From NCBI RefSeq assembly GCF_018613535.1, contig NZ_JAGGQB010000005.1, positions 558,001 to 622,000 on the forward strand: DNA of 64,000 nucleotides. Reading direction: 5' to 3'. The translations under genes were made by a program, and so were the position numbers. The DNA is from Bacillus sp. ISL-51 (GTDB lineage Bacteria > Bacillota > Bacilli > Bacillales > Bacillaceae). The notes under the pieces were generated by a model. It was given only the letters and a program-made list of their open reading frames with translations. It searched no databases and was not told the origin of the DNA. Numbering within the stretch: the first letter of the stretch is position 1; each line of letters opens with the position of its first letter. Of this stretch, positions 17,755 to 27,599 are shown piece by piece.

Positions 17755-18567
17755 ATGGAGACAAAACCTTATATCATTGCCTTAGACCTAGACGGAACCT
17801 TGCTAAAAGATGATAAAACCATATCCCATGAAACAGCCCGGACGATCCGATTGCTCAAAGAGGCCGGCCACCATGTTTGCATCTCAACGGGGCGCCCGTT
17901 CCGTTCCAGTTCGATGTATTACGAAGAGCTGGAGCTTACAACGCCGATTGTCAATTTTAACGGGGCATTTGTCCATCATCCGAAAGACGATTCATGGGGC
18001 CGCTACCACACGTCTTTATCTGTTGACGTGGTTAAGCAGCTCGCTGATCTCACTGATACTTATCAGATACATAACGTGCTTGCAGAAGTCATTGATGACG
18101 TTTATTTCCATTACCATGATGAGCATTTAATCGAGGCCTTTCATATGAACATGGCGCGTGTCACGTTCGGCGATTTGCGCGAAACCGTAAAAGAGGATGT
18201 GACGTCCGTGTTAATCCACGCAAAGGAAGAGGATGTTGCGGGCATACGGGCACATCTATCCGATGTCCACGCCGAAGTGATTGACCACAGAAGATGGGCC
18301 GCACCGTGGCATGTGATTGAAATTATTAAGCACGGCATGAATAAAGCGGTGGGGCTGAAGAAAATCAGCGACTATTATCAAGTTCCGAGAGAGCGGATCA
18401 TCGCATTCGGCGATGAAGATAACGATCTGGAAATGCTCCGATTTGCCGGATGCGGCGTGGCAATGGGAAACGGAACGGATGAAGCAAAACAGGCGGCGGA
18501 CCGCATCACGGATACAAACGAAGCGGACGGCATCGCCCGGTTTTTGAAGGACTATTTTTCACTATAG
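17755..18567 (+). CDS. yitU: YitU, HAD-superfamily (Cof-type, IIB) phosphatase
   Basis: Encodes 270 residues. HAD motif I is ALDLDGTLLKDD (nucleophile Asp about residue 11), motif II is CISTGRP, the Lys of motif III is in the KHGMNKAVGLKK region, and motif IV is AFGDEDNDLEML. The start at 17755 follows GAAGGAG; an ATG at 17740 overlaps that ribosome site. Relatives dephosphorylate the flavin precursor 5-amino-6-ribitylaminouracil 5'-phosphate and various sugar phosphates; YitU in B. subtilis has been tied to that flavin step, which I give from memory. Confidence 0.9.
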   Translation: METKPYIIALDLDGTLLKDDKTISHETARTIRLLKEAGHHVCISTGRPFRSSSMYYEELELTTPIVNFNGAFVHHPKDDSWGRYHTSLSVDVVKQLADLTDTYQIHNVLAEVIDDVYFHYHDEHLIEAFHMNMARVTFGDLRETVKEDVTSVLIHAKEEDVAGIRAHLSDVHAEVIDHRRWAAPWHVIEIIKHGMNKAVGLKKISDYYQVPRERIIAFGDEDNDLEMLRFAGCGVAMGNGTDEAKQAADRITDTNEADGIARFLKDYFSL

Positions 18568-18665
18568 GAATGGATATTAATTTTTTCCCACTTATAACCC
18601 GCCGCAGCCCGTCCATACTAAAAGAGACGACTCATCTCGTCAAAGTATGGAAGGGGGAAATTGCA

Positions 18666-18815
18666 ATGGGTAAACGAAACAAATCAAAACGGTTTATTCA
18701 GCAAGGCAAGGACTCTGTCAGCCTACATGACGCAAGATTTCCATATCGGTCTACATTAGCGGACGCGCAGCACGACGGCGCAAAAGAAACTGCTGAAAGA
18801 CAGGTCGATTATTAA
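18666..18815 (+). CDS. Unassigned 49-residue basic protein upstream of yizC
   Basis: Encodes MGKRNKSKRFIQQGKD..., then SLHDARFPYRSTLADAQHDGAKET and a final RQVDY. The N-terminus is Lys/Arg-rich, the C-terminal half rich in Asp, Ala and Gln. A clear ribosome site AAGGGGG precedes the ATG at 18666. Its stop codon overlaps the yizC start by one base, so the two are translationally linked. I do not recognise the family with certainty; small hydrophilic proteins of this kind are often spore components in Bacillus, which is only a guess. Confidence 0.65.
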   Translation: MGKRNKSKRFIQQGKDSVSLHDARFPYRSTLADAQHDGAKETAERQVDY

Positions 18816-19012
18816 TGAGAAACGAATTGTTTTCTCAGGCAAAATCATTTGTCCAGCAGGCTGTCATGATTGCGAACGGTTTCGAAGACGGCGACCGGCA
18901 AAAAGCCGTCTTACGGGCTAAAAATGCCGTATCTTCCGCGTACGCCAATTCGACAGATGCAGAACGTCAGCAGCTGCACCAATTTCAGGATCAGCTGGAG
19001 AAATTGCAATAA
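18815..19012 (+). CDS. yizC: YizC, DUF3813-family small protein
   Basis: Encodes 65 residues, MRNELFSQAKSFVQQAVMI..., predicted to be two helices; it ends QLHQFQDQLEKLQ. Matches DUF3813 as remembered. Its start overlaps the preceding 49-residue gene by one base (TAATG). A good intrinsic terminator follows at once. Function unknown. Confidence 0.8.
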   Translation: MRNELFSQAKSFVQQAVMIANGFEDGDRQKAVLRAKNAVSSAYANSTDAERQQLHQFQDQLEKLQ

Positions 19013-19036
19013 CCTGCGGGATTCCGCAGGTTTTTC
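19011..19036 (+). terminator. Terminator after yizC
   Basis: AACCTGCGG (19011-19019) pairs with CCGCAGGTT (19024-19032) across GATT, followed by TTTCTTTT. Confidence 0.9.
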
Positions 19037-19047
19037 TTTTTAACAAA

Positions 19048-19080
19048 AAACGGCGCTGGTTTTCAACCAAGCGGCCGCTT
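19048..19080 (-). terminator. Probable terminator after ipi
   Basis: On the minus strand CGGCCGCTTGGTT and AACCAGCGCCG pair imperfectly around GAA and run into TTTTTTG. It lies just beyond the ipi stop codon. Confidence 0.65.
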
Positions 19081-19085
19081 TTCTT

Positions 19086-19547
19086 TTACTTCACTTCAAA
19101 TGTTTTTACCATTTTCAGCCTTTTTCCGATCTGATCGGACTTTCCTAAAAATGTCACTGTCACTGTGTATGTCCCCGGACCAGGTGCGTTTTTCCATACA
19201 TCTGAAAAGTCATACGTTTCATTCGGCATTAATGTGACGGTCTGGAACGCCTGGGTAAACATTCTGTCTTTTGAATAACGGTACAGCTCCTTATTATGCT
19301 GGTCATGTACGGTCAATTCGAATTTCTGTCCTGAGCTGAATGTAAAGTCGATCGGGTTTGCGCCTTTGTTTTTTAAGGACATTTGAAACTCAATTTGGTG
19401 ATCAGTCTGCACAGGATTAACGGCCAATTCAACTTGCTGTTCATTCATCTCTCCCGATACCTCCTCTGCGGGCTCCTTCTGCCCGGATTGACTGCTGCAT
19501 CCGATCAATAAAATGACCGGGAAAAGCAGGCCAAACAGCCATTTCAT
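19086..19547 (-). CDS. ipi: BsuPI-type proteinase inhibitor with lipoprotein signal
   Basis: Encodes 153 residues. Residues from about 35 onward (VELAVNPVQTDHQIEFQMSL..., FSSGQKFELTVHD, YRYSKDRMFTQAFQ, ETYDFSDVW, PGTYTVTVTF) match the intracellular proteinase inhibitor BsuPI, an immunoglobulin-like beta domain that inhibits the major intracellular serine protease. Unlike the roughly 119-residue cytoplasmic form I recall, this one begins MKWLFGLLFPVILLIGCSS, a lipobox with Cys17. The mature protein should therefore be anchored outside the membrane. It sits 15 bases after yitT on the same strand. Confidence 0.85.
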   Translation of the reverse strand: MKWLFGLLFPVILLIGCSSQSGQKEPAEEVSGEMNEQQVELAVNPVQTDHQIEFQMSLKNKGANPIDFTFSSGQKFELTVHDQHNKELYRYSKDRMFTQAFQTVTLMPNETYDFSDVWKNAPGPGTYTVTVTFLGKSDQIGKRLKMVKTFEVK

Positions 19548-19562
19548 TCTATCCGCTCCTAT

Positions 19563-20405
19563 TTAGTCTTTTCTGAAGAAACCAAAAATCCCAGTCGTTT
19601 GGACGATGTTCGTGAAGGCTTTCGGATCGACTTCTTTTACGATCTTCTCTAAGTCGTACAGTTCATACCGCGTGATGACGATGATCATCATTTCTTTCTG
19701 TTCGTTTGTGTAAGCGCCCTTTGCCGGCACTGTCGTAATGCCGCGGACCATTTTTCCGTAAATCGCTTCTTTGATTTCTTCGGCTTTTTTCGTGACGATC
19801 ATGGCGGTCAGCTTCATGTGGCGGGTATGGATGGCGTCAATCACCCTTGTTGTGACATACAGTGTGACAAGGGTATATAATGCTTTCTCCCATCCTTGCA
19901 ATAATCCTGCCGTCAAAATGATAATCCCGTTTAAGATGAAGAAATACGTGCCGACCGGTTTATCCTTCCATTTCGCAAGCACCATCGCGACAATATCGAG
20001 ACCGCCCGTTGATGCGCCGTATTTCAGCGTAATCCCGATCCCTACAGCCGATATCACCCCTCCGAATACCGCATTCAAAAGGATATCATGCGACAGGCTT
20101 TTTTCGGGCAGAATCCCCATAAAGACGGTGGTCAGCGCGACGCTTAACACGCTGTAAATCGTGAATGATTTTCCGACCTTCCGCCACCCTAAAACGCCGA
20201 CCGGAATATTTAAGAGGAACAAGAGCACTCCTGTCGAAATATAAAAGGGGGCGTATTGGTCAACGACGCTTGATAACAGCTGTGCGACTCCGGTAAAGCC
20301 GCTCGCATACACATTCGCCGGAATGAGAAATAAATTCAGCCCGGCCGCGTTCAGAAACGCGCCGATAACGACGATTGCTAATTTTTTTGATTGTTCTAGT
20401 ACCAT
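19563..20405 (-). CDS. yitT: YitT-family membrane protein (DUF161 plus DUF2179)
   Basis: Encodes 280 residues. Five or six hydrophobic segments fill residues about 10-190 (GAFLNAAGLNLFLIPANVYASGFTG, then SAVGIGITLKYGASTGGLDIVAM, both diagnostic), and a soluble C-terminal DUF2179 domain ends VDPKAFTNIVQTTGIFGFFRKD. Bacillus has several paralogues; no transport substrate is established. ipi follows closely downstream. Confidence 0.92.
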   Translation of the reverse strand: MVLEQSKKLAIVVIGAFLNAAGLNLFLIPANVYASGFTGVAQLLSSVVDQYAPFYISTGVLLFLLNIPVGVLGWRKVGKSFTIYSVLSVALTTVFMGILPEKSLSHDILLNAVFGGVISAVGIGITLKYGASTGGLDIVAMVLAKWKDKPVGTYFFILNGIIILTAGLLQGWEKALYTLVTLYVTTRVIDAIHTRHMKLTAMIVTKKAEEIKEAIYGKMVRGITTVPAKGAYTNEQKEMMIIVITRYELYDLEKIVKEVDPKAFTNIVQTTGIFGFFRKD

Positions 20406-20457
20406 AGCTTGCTCCTCCGCTCATTTTCATTATTAGCTTTTCCCTTAAAACAAATAT

Positions 20458-20487
20458 TTGAACACAATTTTGCCAAATTTATATGAT
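20458..20487 (+). promoter_or_regulatory. Candidate SigmaA promoter of yitS
   Basis: TTGAAC (20458-20463) and TATGAT (20482-20487) are 18 bases apart and about 50 bases upstream of the yitS start. Confidence 0.55.
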
Positions 20488-20539
20488 ATAGTTGGCATAT
20501 CTCTCATATTTGAGGAATACCGGAAAGAAGGGAATTATG

Positions 20540-21391
20540 ATGACAGTTCACCTTATTGCAGACAGCGCCTCTGATTTGCCGAATTCTTATTTTGAGGCGA
20601 ACCAGATTGGGTTTATTCCGCTTAATGTGTCACTTGACGGCAAAGAATATGAAGACGCGGTCACCATTCAGGCGGATGATATATTTAAAGCAATGCATGA
20701 TGGGAAAATACCGAAAACGTCCCAGGCATCACCGGAAACTATTAAAAATGTGTTTTTGCAATACGCAAAACTGGGAGAGCCGGCGCTTTATCTCGCCTTT
20801 TCTTCAGGCCTTTCCGGCACCTATCAGACGGCTGTGATGGTCGCCAATGAAGTAAAAGAGGAATTCCCCGATTTTGACTTGCGGATCGTCGATTCCCAGT
20901 GCGCTTCATTAGGCTGCGGCCTTGCGGTTATGCACGCTCAAACACTCTGTGTTAACGGGAATACAATACAAGAAATCGAAACGTCTGTAAAGAACTTTTG
21001 CGCACATATGAAGCACATTTTTACAGTGGATGATGTAGCCTACCTTGCGAGGGGCGGCAGAATTTCCAAAACATCCGCTTTTGTCGGCGGGCTGCTGAAT
21101 ATTAAACCGATTCTGCATGTGGAAGACGGCAGACTTGTTCCGCTCGAAAAAATGCGGGGGCAGAAGAAACTGTTTAAGCGGATTATTGAGATGATGAAAG
21201 AGGAAGGCGGAGATTGGGAGAGCCAAACTGTGGGAATCAGCTATGCCGATAATGAAGATACCGCTCTCAGCATGAAACAGCAGATCGAAGAAGCGTTTCA
21301 GCCGAAAGAGGTTATTCTTCATTCAATCGGGTCAGCCATCGGCGCTCATTCCGGGCCGGGAACGCTTGCGATTTTTTTCTTAAAGCCATAA
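20540..21391 (+). CDS. yitS: YitS, DegV-family fatty-acid-binding protein
   Basis: Encodes 283 residues beginning [21 protein letters not shown]. Two ATGs stand in tandem (20537 and 20540); the second is better spaced from AAGGG. DegV signatures are [29 protein letters not shown] with the fatty-acid-contacting serines, and [16 protein letters not shown]. Family members bind fatty acids and in Gram-positive bacteria present them to the acyl kinase FakA. Divergent from yitT. Confidence 0.92.
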   Translation: MTVHLIADSASDLPNSYFEANQIGFIPLNVSLDGKEYEDAVTIQADDIFKAMHDGKIPKTSQASPETIKNVFLQYAKLGEPALYLAFSSGLSGTYQTAVMVANEVKEEFPDFDLRIVDSQCASLGCGLAVMHAQTLCVNGNTIQEIETSVKNFCAHMKHIFTVDDVAYLARGGRISKTSAFVGGLLNIKPILHVEDGRLVPLEKMRGQKKLFKRIIEMMKEEGGDWESQTVGISYADNEDTALSMKQQIEEAFQPKEVILHSIGSAIGAHSGPGTLAIFFLKP

Positions 21392-21442
21392 TTTCAAATG
21401 CGGCCGGGCATCCTAAGAGGAAAGGAAGGGAGGCTTTGCCGA

Positions 21443-21565
21443 ATGAAAGATGATGATAAAAAACCGCTTGACAATAACGCCCTTAATCAGAAAAAGAACC
21501 GGCTTGCCGAAAAAAACCGCCAGGCAGGCAAAAAACAAGATTCAAAAAAACCCGATCATCTGTGA
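21443..21565 (+). CDS. Unassigned 40-residue highly charged peptide
   Basis: Encodes MKDDDKKPLDNNALNQKKNR followed by LAEKNRQAGKKQDSKKPDHL. It has no aromatic residue and no Cys; Lys, Asp, Asn and Gln dominate, so it is probably disordered. The ribosome site AAGGGAGG lies nine bases before the ATG, and a 14-pair terminator starts six bases after the stop, so the reading frame has proper gene signals. It follows yitS by about 50 bases and may share its transcript. I do not recognise the family. Confidence 0.6.
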   Translation: MKDDDKKPLDNNALNQKKNRLAEKNRQAGKKQDSKKPDHL

Positions 21566-21570
21566 TCACA

Positions 21571-21605
21571 AAAACAGCCCTCTTGTTCAGGAAGAGGGCT
21601 GTTTT
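21571..21605. terminator. Strong bidirectional terminator between the 40-residue gene and the P450 gene
   Basis: AAAACAGCCCTCTT (21571-21584) and AAGAGGGCTGTTTT (21592-21605) pair perfectly over 14 bases with a seven-base loop. Confidence 0.95.
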
Positions 21606-21610
21606 GTGTT

Positions 21611-22936
<1,326 letters not shown>

Positions 22937-22993
22937 TCACTCAGAAGTTAATCATGTCAGACGGCAAAAAATCAGGGATTGAGCGGAATTCCG

Positions 22994-24649
22994 TTACAAT
23001 GTAAAACGGCGGACCTGATCATTTAACCGTTCTGTCAGGCTGCGCAAGGCATTGACGCTTTCTGTCATGTTTTTAAAGGATGACAGCTGTTCGAGGGCTG
23101 AAGCTGAGATCTCTTCGCTTCCGGCAGCAGTTTCCTGAACGACGGCGCTGATGCTTTCGGCATGCTGCAGCACTTGCTCACCAAGCTGTTTCGATTCGCG
23201 GATCTGCCCGTCTAAGTGAGAAAGCTCTGCCTTAATGTGCGCGGCTTTCTGTTCAATGTGCGCAAAGGAGCCGGATGTTTTATCCATCAGCGCCTGCTGT
23301 CTGTCAGCTAAAGCGGCGCCGGTGCTGACGGCGCCTGTTATAGAGGTGATGCCGGCTTCAATTTGCTTCACCATATCGAAAATCTGCCCGGTCGCTTTTG
23401 TTGAGCCGTCTGCCAGCTTTCGTATTTCCTCCGCTACGACGGCAAACCCTTTCCCCGCTTCTCCGGCTCTTGCCGCCTCGATCGCGGCGTTTAATGAAAG
23501 CAAATTTGTCTGGCCGGCAATTTCGGAAACGGTTTGTGCCATCATATTGATGCCCGCCGCGTGTTCTATGAACAAATTTGCAGCTTTCGAGATTTCTTTT
23601 GACGTTTCATTGCTTTTGTCAATCGCTTGTTTTGTTTCTGCTAAAGCGCTTCGGCCTGCAGCTACCGCTGAAATGGTGTCCTCACTGCTTGCCGTCGTCT
23701 GTTTTGAGCGCTCAGCGTTCGCCTTTGCGTGCTCATCCATTTTTTCAATAAATAACACCGCATGCTGCAAGTCTTCTGAAATGGTTTGTGAGCCTTTTGC
23801 CATTTCTTCCGTTGATACAGACACCTGCTCGGCCATTTCCGTGAGTGTCTGGTTTTCTTTCGTCAGGCCTTCTGCAAATGTTTCCACTTCGCGGCCGACC
23901 TCTCCGATCGCCTTGATTAAGGTGCGGAGCTGTTCTGTCATGATTCCGAATGAATCATTCAGCTCTTTCAGCTCGTCTTTGCCTCTGTAATCTAGTTTTT
24001 CAACGGCCAGATTTCCGCCTGCGATCCGCCGGGCGTTTTCGGCCATCCGGCGGATCGGCCCGGCAATTTTCGTCGTCAGCCTGATGGATGACAGCACGGT
24101 GACGGTAAGGAGCACGATCGTTAACGCCGCTGCGCTGTATACGATAAATTGAATTTGATCGGCCGTTTGTTTCTGCATCTGTTCATAACGGCTGCGGCTT
24201 TCGAGATTGAGCATGTAAATGTCATTCAGCAGGCCGTTAATACGGGCGGCTGTCCTTGTCGCTTCGGCCGGACTCTTTGTATTAAGGGCCGCAACCCCCT
24301 CCGTCTGCCATGTCTCATATTTTTTGGCGAGCTTGTCATAGGCGGCTTTTCCCGCCGGGTCAGTCATTGTTTTTTGAAGCGCATTCAGCCGGCCGGAGCT
24401 GTTTTTCATATAGGTGCGGACGCTCTCTTTCTGAGCATCGGCAAGCGTGTAGGAATAGCTTGTGATGCTTTCTTTCAAAGTATTGAGTTCAGCCTTTGCC
24501 GCTTGGACGCTTAACAGCGCTTCAATCTCATCTTCATTTGAAGCTTGAATCTTCATCATGTTTACAATCGTAAAACCGATGACTGCGGCAAAGCATATCA
24601 TTGTCACGGCCGCATTAACGAGAAGTCTGGTCCGTAATGTCACGTTCAT
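22994..24649 (-). CDS. Methyl-accepting chemotaxis protein with four-helix-bundle-type sensor
   Basis: Encodes 551 residues. TM1 spans about residues 9-31, an extracellular helical region of about 135 residues follows, TM2 is at about 167-190, then HAMP to about 245, and the long cytoplasmic coiled coil. The hairpin tip [35 protein letters not shown] is fully conserved and binds CheA/CheW. The small sensor lacks dCache features, so it may sense through a partner. Its start overlaps the end of the upstream BMP lipoprotein gene by four bases, which points to co-production with a binding protein. Confidence 0.93.
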   Translation of the reverse strand: MNVTLRTRLLVNAAVTMICFAAVIGFTIVNMMKIQASNEDEIEALLSVQAAKAELNTLKESITSYSYTLADAQKESVRTYMKNSSGRLNALQKTMTDPAGKAAYDKLAKKYETWQTEGVAALNTKSPAEATRTAARINGLLNDIYMLNLESRSRYEQMQKQTADQIQFIVYSAAALTIVLLTVTVLSSIRLTTKIAGPIRRMAENARRIAGGNLAVEKLDYRGKDELKELNDSFGIMTEQLRTLIKAIGEVGREVETFAEGLTKENQTLTEMAEQVSVSTEEMAKGSQTISEDLQHAVLFIEKMDEHAKANAERSKQTTASSEDTISAVAAGRSALAETKQAIDKSNETSKEISKAANLFIEHAAGINMMAQTVSEIAGQTNLLSLNAAIEAARAGEAGKGFAVVAEEIRKLADGSTKATGQIFDMVKQIEAGITSITGAVSTGAALADRQQALMDKTSGSFAHIEQKAAHIKAELSHLDGQIRESKQLGEQVLQHAESISAVVQETAAGSEEISASALEQLSSFKNMTESVNALRSLTERLNDQVRRFTL

Positions 24650-25620
24650 TCCCCTCCCTTTTCGATCAGCTTGCTTTTCATACCAGTGATTTTTTTTGTC
24701 AGCTTATCTGAATTCTGCACGATTCTGATCTGGGCTAAATCCATGCCATTTTCTTTTAATCCGTAAACGATTTGGCCGCTTTTGATTCGCTTTCCGTTTT
24801 TTAAATCTTTGGCCAGCTCATAAATCACATGATCGACGTTTTTCACTAAAGAGGAAATAACGGCGTGTTCGGCAGTGTAATACTGGTCGCTGTCCGCACC
24901 TATCGCGTATTTCTTTTCGGCCTCAGCTTCCTTCAGCGCCCCTACACCCGTAAAACCGGCCGCCGCAAACAGAACATCGGCCTTTTGATCAATCATTCGT
25001 TTGGCGATCTGCTGCCCAAGCTTGTCATTATCAAATGATCCGCTGATTTCAGACAGGACATGGATATTCGGTTTGATTGATTTCGCTCCTTCCAAATAAC
25101 CTTTTTTAAACCGTTTAATGACGTCGGCATCCGAGCCGCCGATAAAACCGATCGTGCCCGTTTTTGTTGTCATAGCGGCCAGCGCTCCGGCTAAATAGCT
25201 TCCCTCATCCTCTTTAAAGGTAACGGAGGTGACATTTTTCAGTTCGGACACTGAATCAATCAGCACAAACTGCTGGTTCGGATATTTTTTTGCGACCTTC
25301 TCTACATCTGGCTGCATGCTGTAGCCAAGCCCCACAACAAGATCATTTCCTTCTTTTACAAGCTGGGTCAGTCCTTTTTCATATGTACCGGCATCCTTTA
25401 TTTCTCTGTAATCAAATGTGATGCCGAGCTCGTCTCTTGCTTTTATTAAGCCTTGAAAACCGGAATCATTAAAGGACTGGTCGCCAAGCCCATTGTCCGT
25501 CAGCATCATGCCGATTTTTTTCGTCGCGCGCCCGGCCGTTTCGTCTGTTTGGCTGTTTGCACATCCGGCTGCTCCGAGTGCGATCAGCAGAACAGCCGCA
25601 AATATCACCAGTTTTTTCAT
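24646..25620 (-). CDS. BMP/PnrA-family substrate-binding lipoprotein
   Basis: Encodes 324 residues with a lipoprotein signal (lipobox LGAAGC, Cys20). The mature protein has the basic-membrane-protein fold: [24 protein letters not shown] near residue 36, [33 protein letters not shown] and [18 protein letters not shown]. Relatives bind purine nucleosides for ABC import, but no permease or ATPase gene is nearby. The stop codon overlaps the chemoreceptor start by four bases. I infer a binding protein that feeds the chemoreceptor; ligand probably a nucleoside, unproven. Confidence 0.9.
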   Translation of the reverse strand: MKKLVIFAAVLLIALGAAGCANSQTDETAGRATKKIGMMLTDNGLGDQSFNDSGFQGLIKARDELGITFDYREIKDAGTYEKGLTQLVKEGNDLVVGLGYSMQPDVEKVAKKYPNQQFVLIDSVSELKNVTSVTFKEDEGSYLAGALAAMTTKTGTIGFIGGSDADVIKRFKKGYLEGAKSIKPNIHVLSEISGSFDNDKLGQQIAKRMIDQKADVLFAAAGFTGVGALKEAEAEKKYAIGADSDQYYTAEHAVISSLVKNVDHVIYELAKDLKNGKRIKSGQIVYGLKENGMDLAQIRIVQNSDKLTKKITGMKSKLIEKGGE

Positions 25621-25756
25621 TGAAAATCTCCTTTACGGTTTTTTCTATATATCGGTCTGCATGTCATGATATTTTATTTCAATAAAATATTTATTTTTAT
25701 CGAAAACAAACATGAGGAGAAAGATAATCAGGGATATTGCGGTTTTAGAGGAAATA

Positions 25757-25793
25757 AAAAAACACCAGTGGTATCCACCGATGTTTTTGCAGA
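25757..25793 (-). terminator. Terminator after yitL
   Basis: On the minus strand ACATCGGTGG and CCACTGGTGT pair over ten bases (two or three G-U pairs) around ATA and are followed by TTTTTTTA. Confidence 0.85.
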
Positions 25794-25797
25794 AAAT

Positions 25798-26646
25798 TTA
25801 TTGTTTTTCGTACGTCCAGCCGTCCTCCTGATAAACCTTGCCGTTTTTCATCAGATGGCCGAGCGCCCGTTTAAAGGCGGCTTTGCTTAAATTGAACCGC
25901 TCGCGGATATCGTCAGCATGGCTTTTGTCCCCGTAAGGCATTGCGCCGTTTCTCGATCTTAAATATGTCAGAATCTCTTCCGCGTCAACGGAAAGCGCGT
26001 CCTGCTTTCTCGGGAGAAGCGACATATTGACTGAACCGTCTTCCTTCACCTGAATGACACGTCCCGTCACACGGCTGCCGAGTCTCGGTTCTTCCTTTCT
26101 TTCAGAAGGATGAATAAACCCGCGGATTCCTTCATCAGTAATAATGAACGAGCCGGAAGCGATCAGCCTGTACACTGTACCCGTCAGTTCTTTATTCATC
26201 ATCTCTTCGCCTGCATCCGTAAATAATTCGCTGATGATGTCCTCCGGCGCCGGTTTGGCAAACATGCGTCCTCGGTTTGTCACCTTCAGCATGCAATACA
26301 GCCTGTCGCCTTTTTGCGGCCAGACGGATTCATACGGAGGAAGATGCTCTGTCGCTACGAGCGCGTCTTTTGAGAGGCCGACGTCGACGAATACGCCCAT
26401 ATCCTCCACCTTATCCGTCACTTCCACCCATCCGTAGTCATAAAAGCTGATAAGCGGCTTTTTCATCGTCGCGGCGAGCCTTTCCTGAGGGTCGACGTAA
26501 ATAAACACCTCCACTTCGTCTTTATCTTCAATGTCCTCTGTGATTTCGCTGTTATGTAAAAGAACCGTATCCTCGCCGTCCGTTAAAAAATACCCGAAAT
26601 CGGTTTGGTGATCTATACTCAACGTGAGCTGCTGCCCTGGTCTCAT
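25798..26646 (-). CDS. yitL: YitL, CvfB-like S1-domain RNA-binding protein
   Basis: Encodes 282 residues from the ATG at 26646 (MRPGQQLTLSIDHQTDFGYF), which follows AGGAAGG; an upstream in-frame ATG at 26736 would place the start next to the yitK promoter. Successive S1-like OB domains are seen: VTDKVEDMGVFVDVGLSKDALV near residue 75, then GTVYRLIASGSFIITDEGIRGFIHPSE, then GRVIQVKEDGSVNMSL. The C-terminus (AMPYGDKSHADDIRERFNLSKAAFKRALGHLMKNG) is a winged-helix domain. CvfB relatives influence virulence-gene expression. Divergent from yitK. Confidence 0.88.
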   Translation of the reverse strand: MRPGQQLTLSIDHQTDFGYFLTDGEDTVLLHNSEITEDIEDKDEVEVFIYVDPQERLAATMKKPLISFYDYGWVEVTDKVEDMGVFVDVGLSKDALVATEHLPPYESVWPQKGDRLYCMLKVTNRGRMFAKPAPEDIISELFTDAGEEMMNKELTGTVYRLIASGSFIITDEGIRGFIHPSERKEEPRLGSRVTGRVIQVKEDGSVNMSLLPRKQDALSVDAEEILTYLRSRNGAMPYGDKSHADDIRERFNLSKAAFKRALGHLMKNGKVYQEDGWTYEKQ

Positions 26647-26792
26647 GTTATCGTCCTTCCTGCTTCGCCCATATAGGCTGTTGTTTGTCTCATTTTTACC
26701 AACAAACACAAATTCATGCTTTATGCTGTTGGACATTTCTCCTTATTCTACTATAATCAACACATAAGTGAAATGTTATTGGAGGTTTTCAT

Positions 26793-27284
26793 ATGGCAAA
26801 AGAAAGTTCTTTTGATATTGTATCCAAAGTTGAATTTCCCGAGGTGCAAAACGCGATTCAAATGACGCTGAAGGAAATCGGCACCCGCTATGACTTTAAA
26901 GGGTCTAAAAGTGACGTGACATTAGAAAAAGAAGAACTAGTGCTGATTTCTGATGACGAATTTAAATTAAACCAGCTTAAAGACGTGCTTAGCGGCAAGC
27001 TGATTAAACGCGAGGTTCCGACGAAAAACATCGAATACGGCAAAATCGAAAATGCCTCAGGCGGCACGGTGCGCCAGCGCGCGAAGCTTGTGCAGGGCAT
27101 TGATAAAGACAACGCGAAAAAAATCAATGCCGTGATCAAAAACTCCGGCTTGAAGGTAAAATCACAAATACAGGATGACCAAGTGCGCGTGACCGGAAAA
27201 AACAAAGATGATTTGCAGCAGATTATATCAGCCGTCCGCGGGGCAGACCTGCCGATTGATGTTCAATTTATTAATTTTAGATAA
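26793..27284 (+). CDS. yitK: YitK, YajQ-family nucleotide-binding protein
   Basis: Encodes 163 residues starting [23 protein letters not shown]. The diagnostic YajQ features are [29 protein letters not shown], and the C-terminal [16 protein letters not shown]. The family has two ferredoxin-like domains; some members bind cyclic di-GMP. The start follows TTGGAGG. It is a single gene ahead of the yitJ leader. Confidence 0.93.
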   Translation: MAKESSFDIVSKVEFPEVQNAIQMTLKEIGTRYDFKGSKSDVTLEKEELVLISDDEFKLNQLKDVLSGKLIKREVPTKNIEYGKIENASGGTVRQRAKLVQGIDKDNAKKINAVIKNSGLKVKSQIQDDQVRVTGKNKDDLQQIISAVRGADLPIDVQFINFR

Positions 27285-27386
27285 ATTGTGTGATTCCTAT
27301 TGATTATTGTCTCTATTTTCGGTAAATTTGGAGAAAGGGATTTTCGGAGTTAACATTTGGAAACCCATTGACAATTAAATGAACGT

Positions 27387-27555
27387 TCTTATCAAGAGAA
27401 GCCGAGGGACTGGCCCGACGACGCTTCAGCAACCGGTGTAATGGTTTATAAAAACCGTGACCAAGGTGCTAAATCCAGCAAGCTTACAAAACAGCTTGGA
27501 AGATAAGAAGAGAGACAAATGATCAAAAAGTCTTCTTCTTAAGAAGACTTTTTTT
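27387..27555 (+). promoter_or_regulatory. SAM-I (S-box) riboswitch controlling yitJ
   Basis: The aptamer runs from CTTATCAAGAGAAG (27388) through GAGGGACTGGCCCGACGA, TTCAGCAACCGG, GTGACCAAGGTGCTAAATCCAGC to AGATAAGAAGAGA (27513), all canonical S-box blocks including the closing CTTATC / GATAAG helix. The expression platform is a 13-base stem, AAAAAGTCTTCTT (27525-27537) with AAGAAGACTTTTT (27541-27553), followed by T. SAM binding should favour the terminator and switch yitJ off. The yitJ leader is a well-studied member of this class. Confidence 0.97.
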
Positions 27556-27599
27556 ATTTCTCTTTTTTCCTTGCTGAATGTGAATGAAGGAGGCAAATA

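Noticed and set aside
23235-23990. Long plus-strand frame of 251 codons opposite the chemoreceptor
   Set aside because: Arises from the Ala/Glu-rich coiled-coil codons of the MCP read backwards; no start signal or recognisable domain.
27368-27373. TTGACA as the -35 box of the yitJ promoter
   Set aside because: A 17-base spacer would place the -10 inside the first helix of the SAM aptamer, so the transcript would lack its 5' strand. The true promoter is probably slightly upstream and was not assigned.
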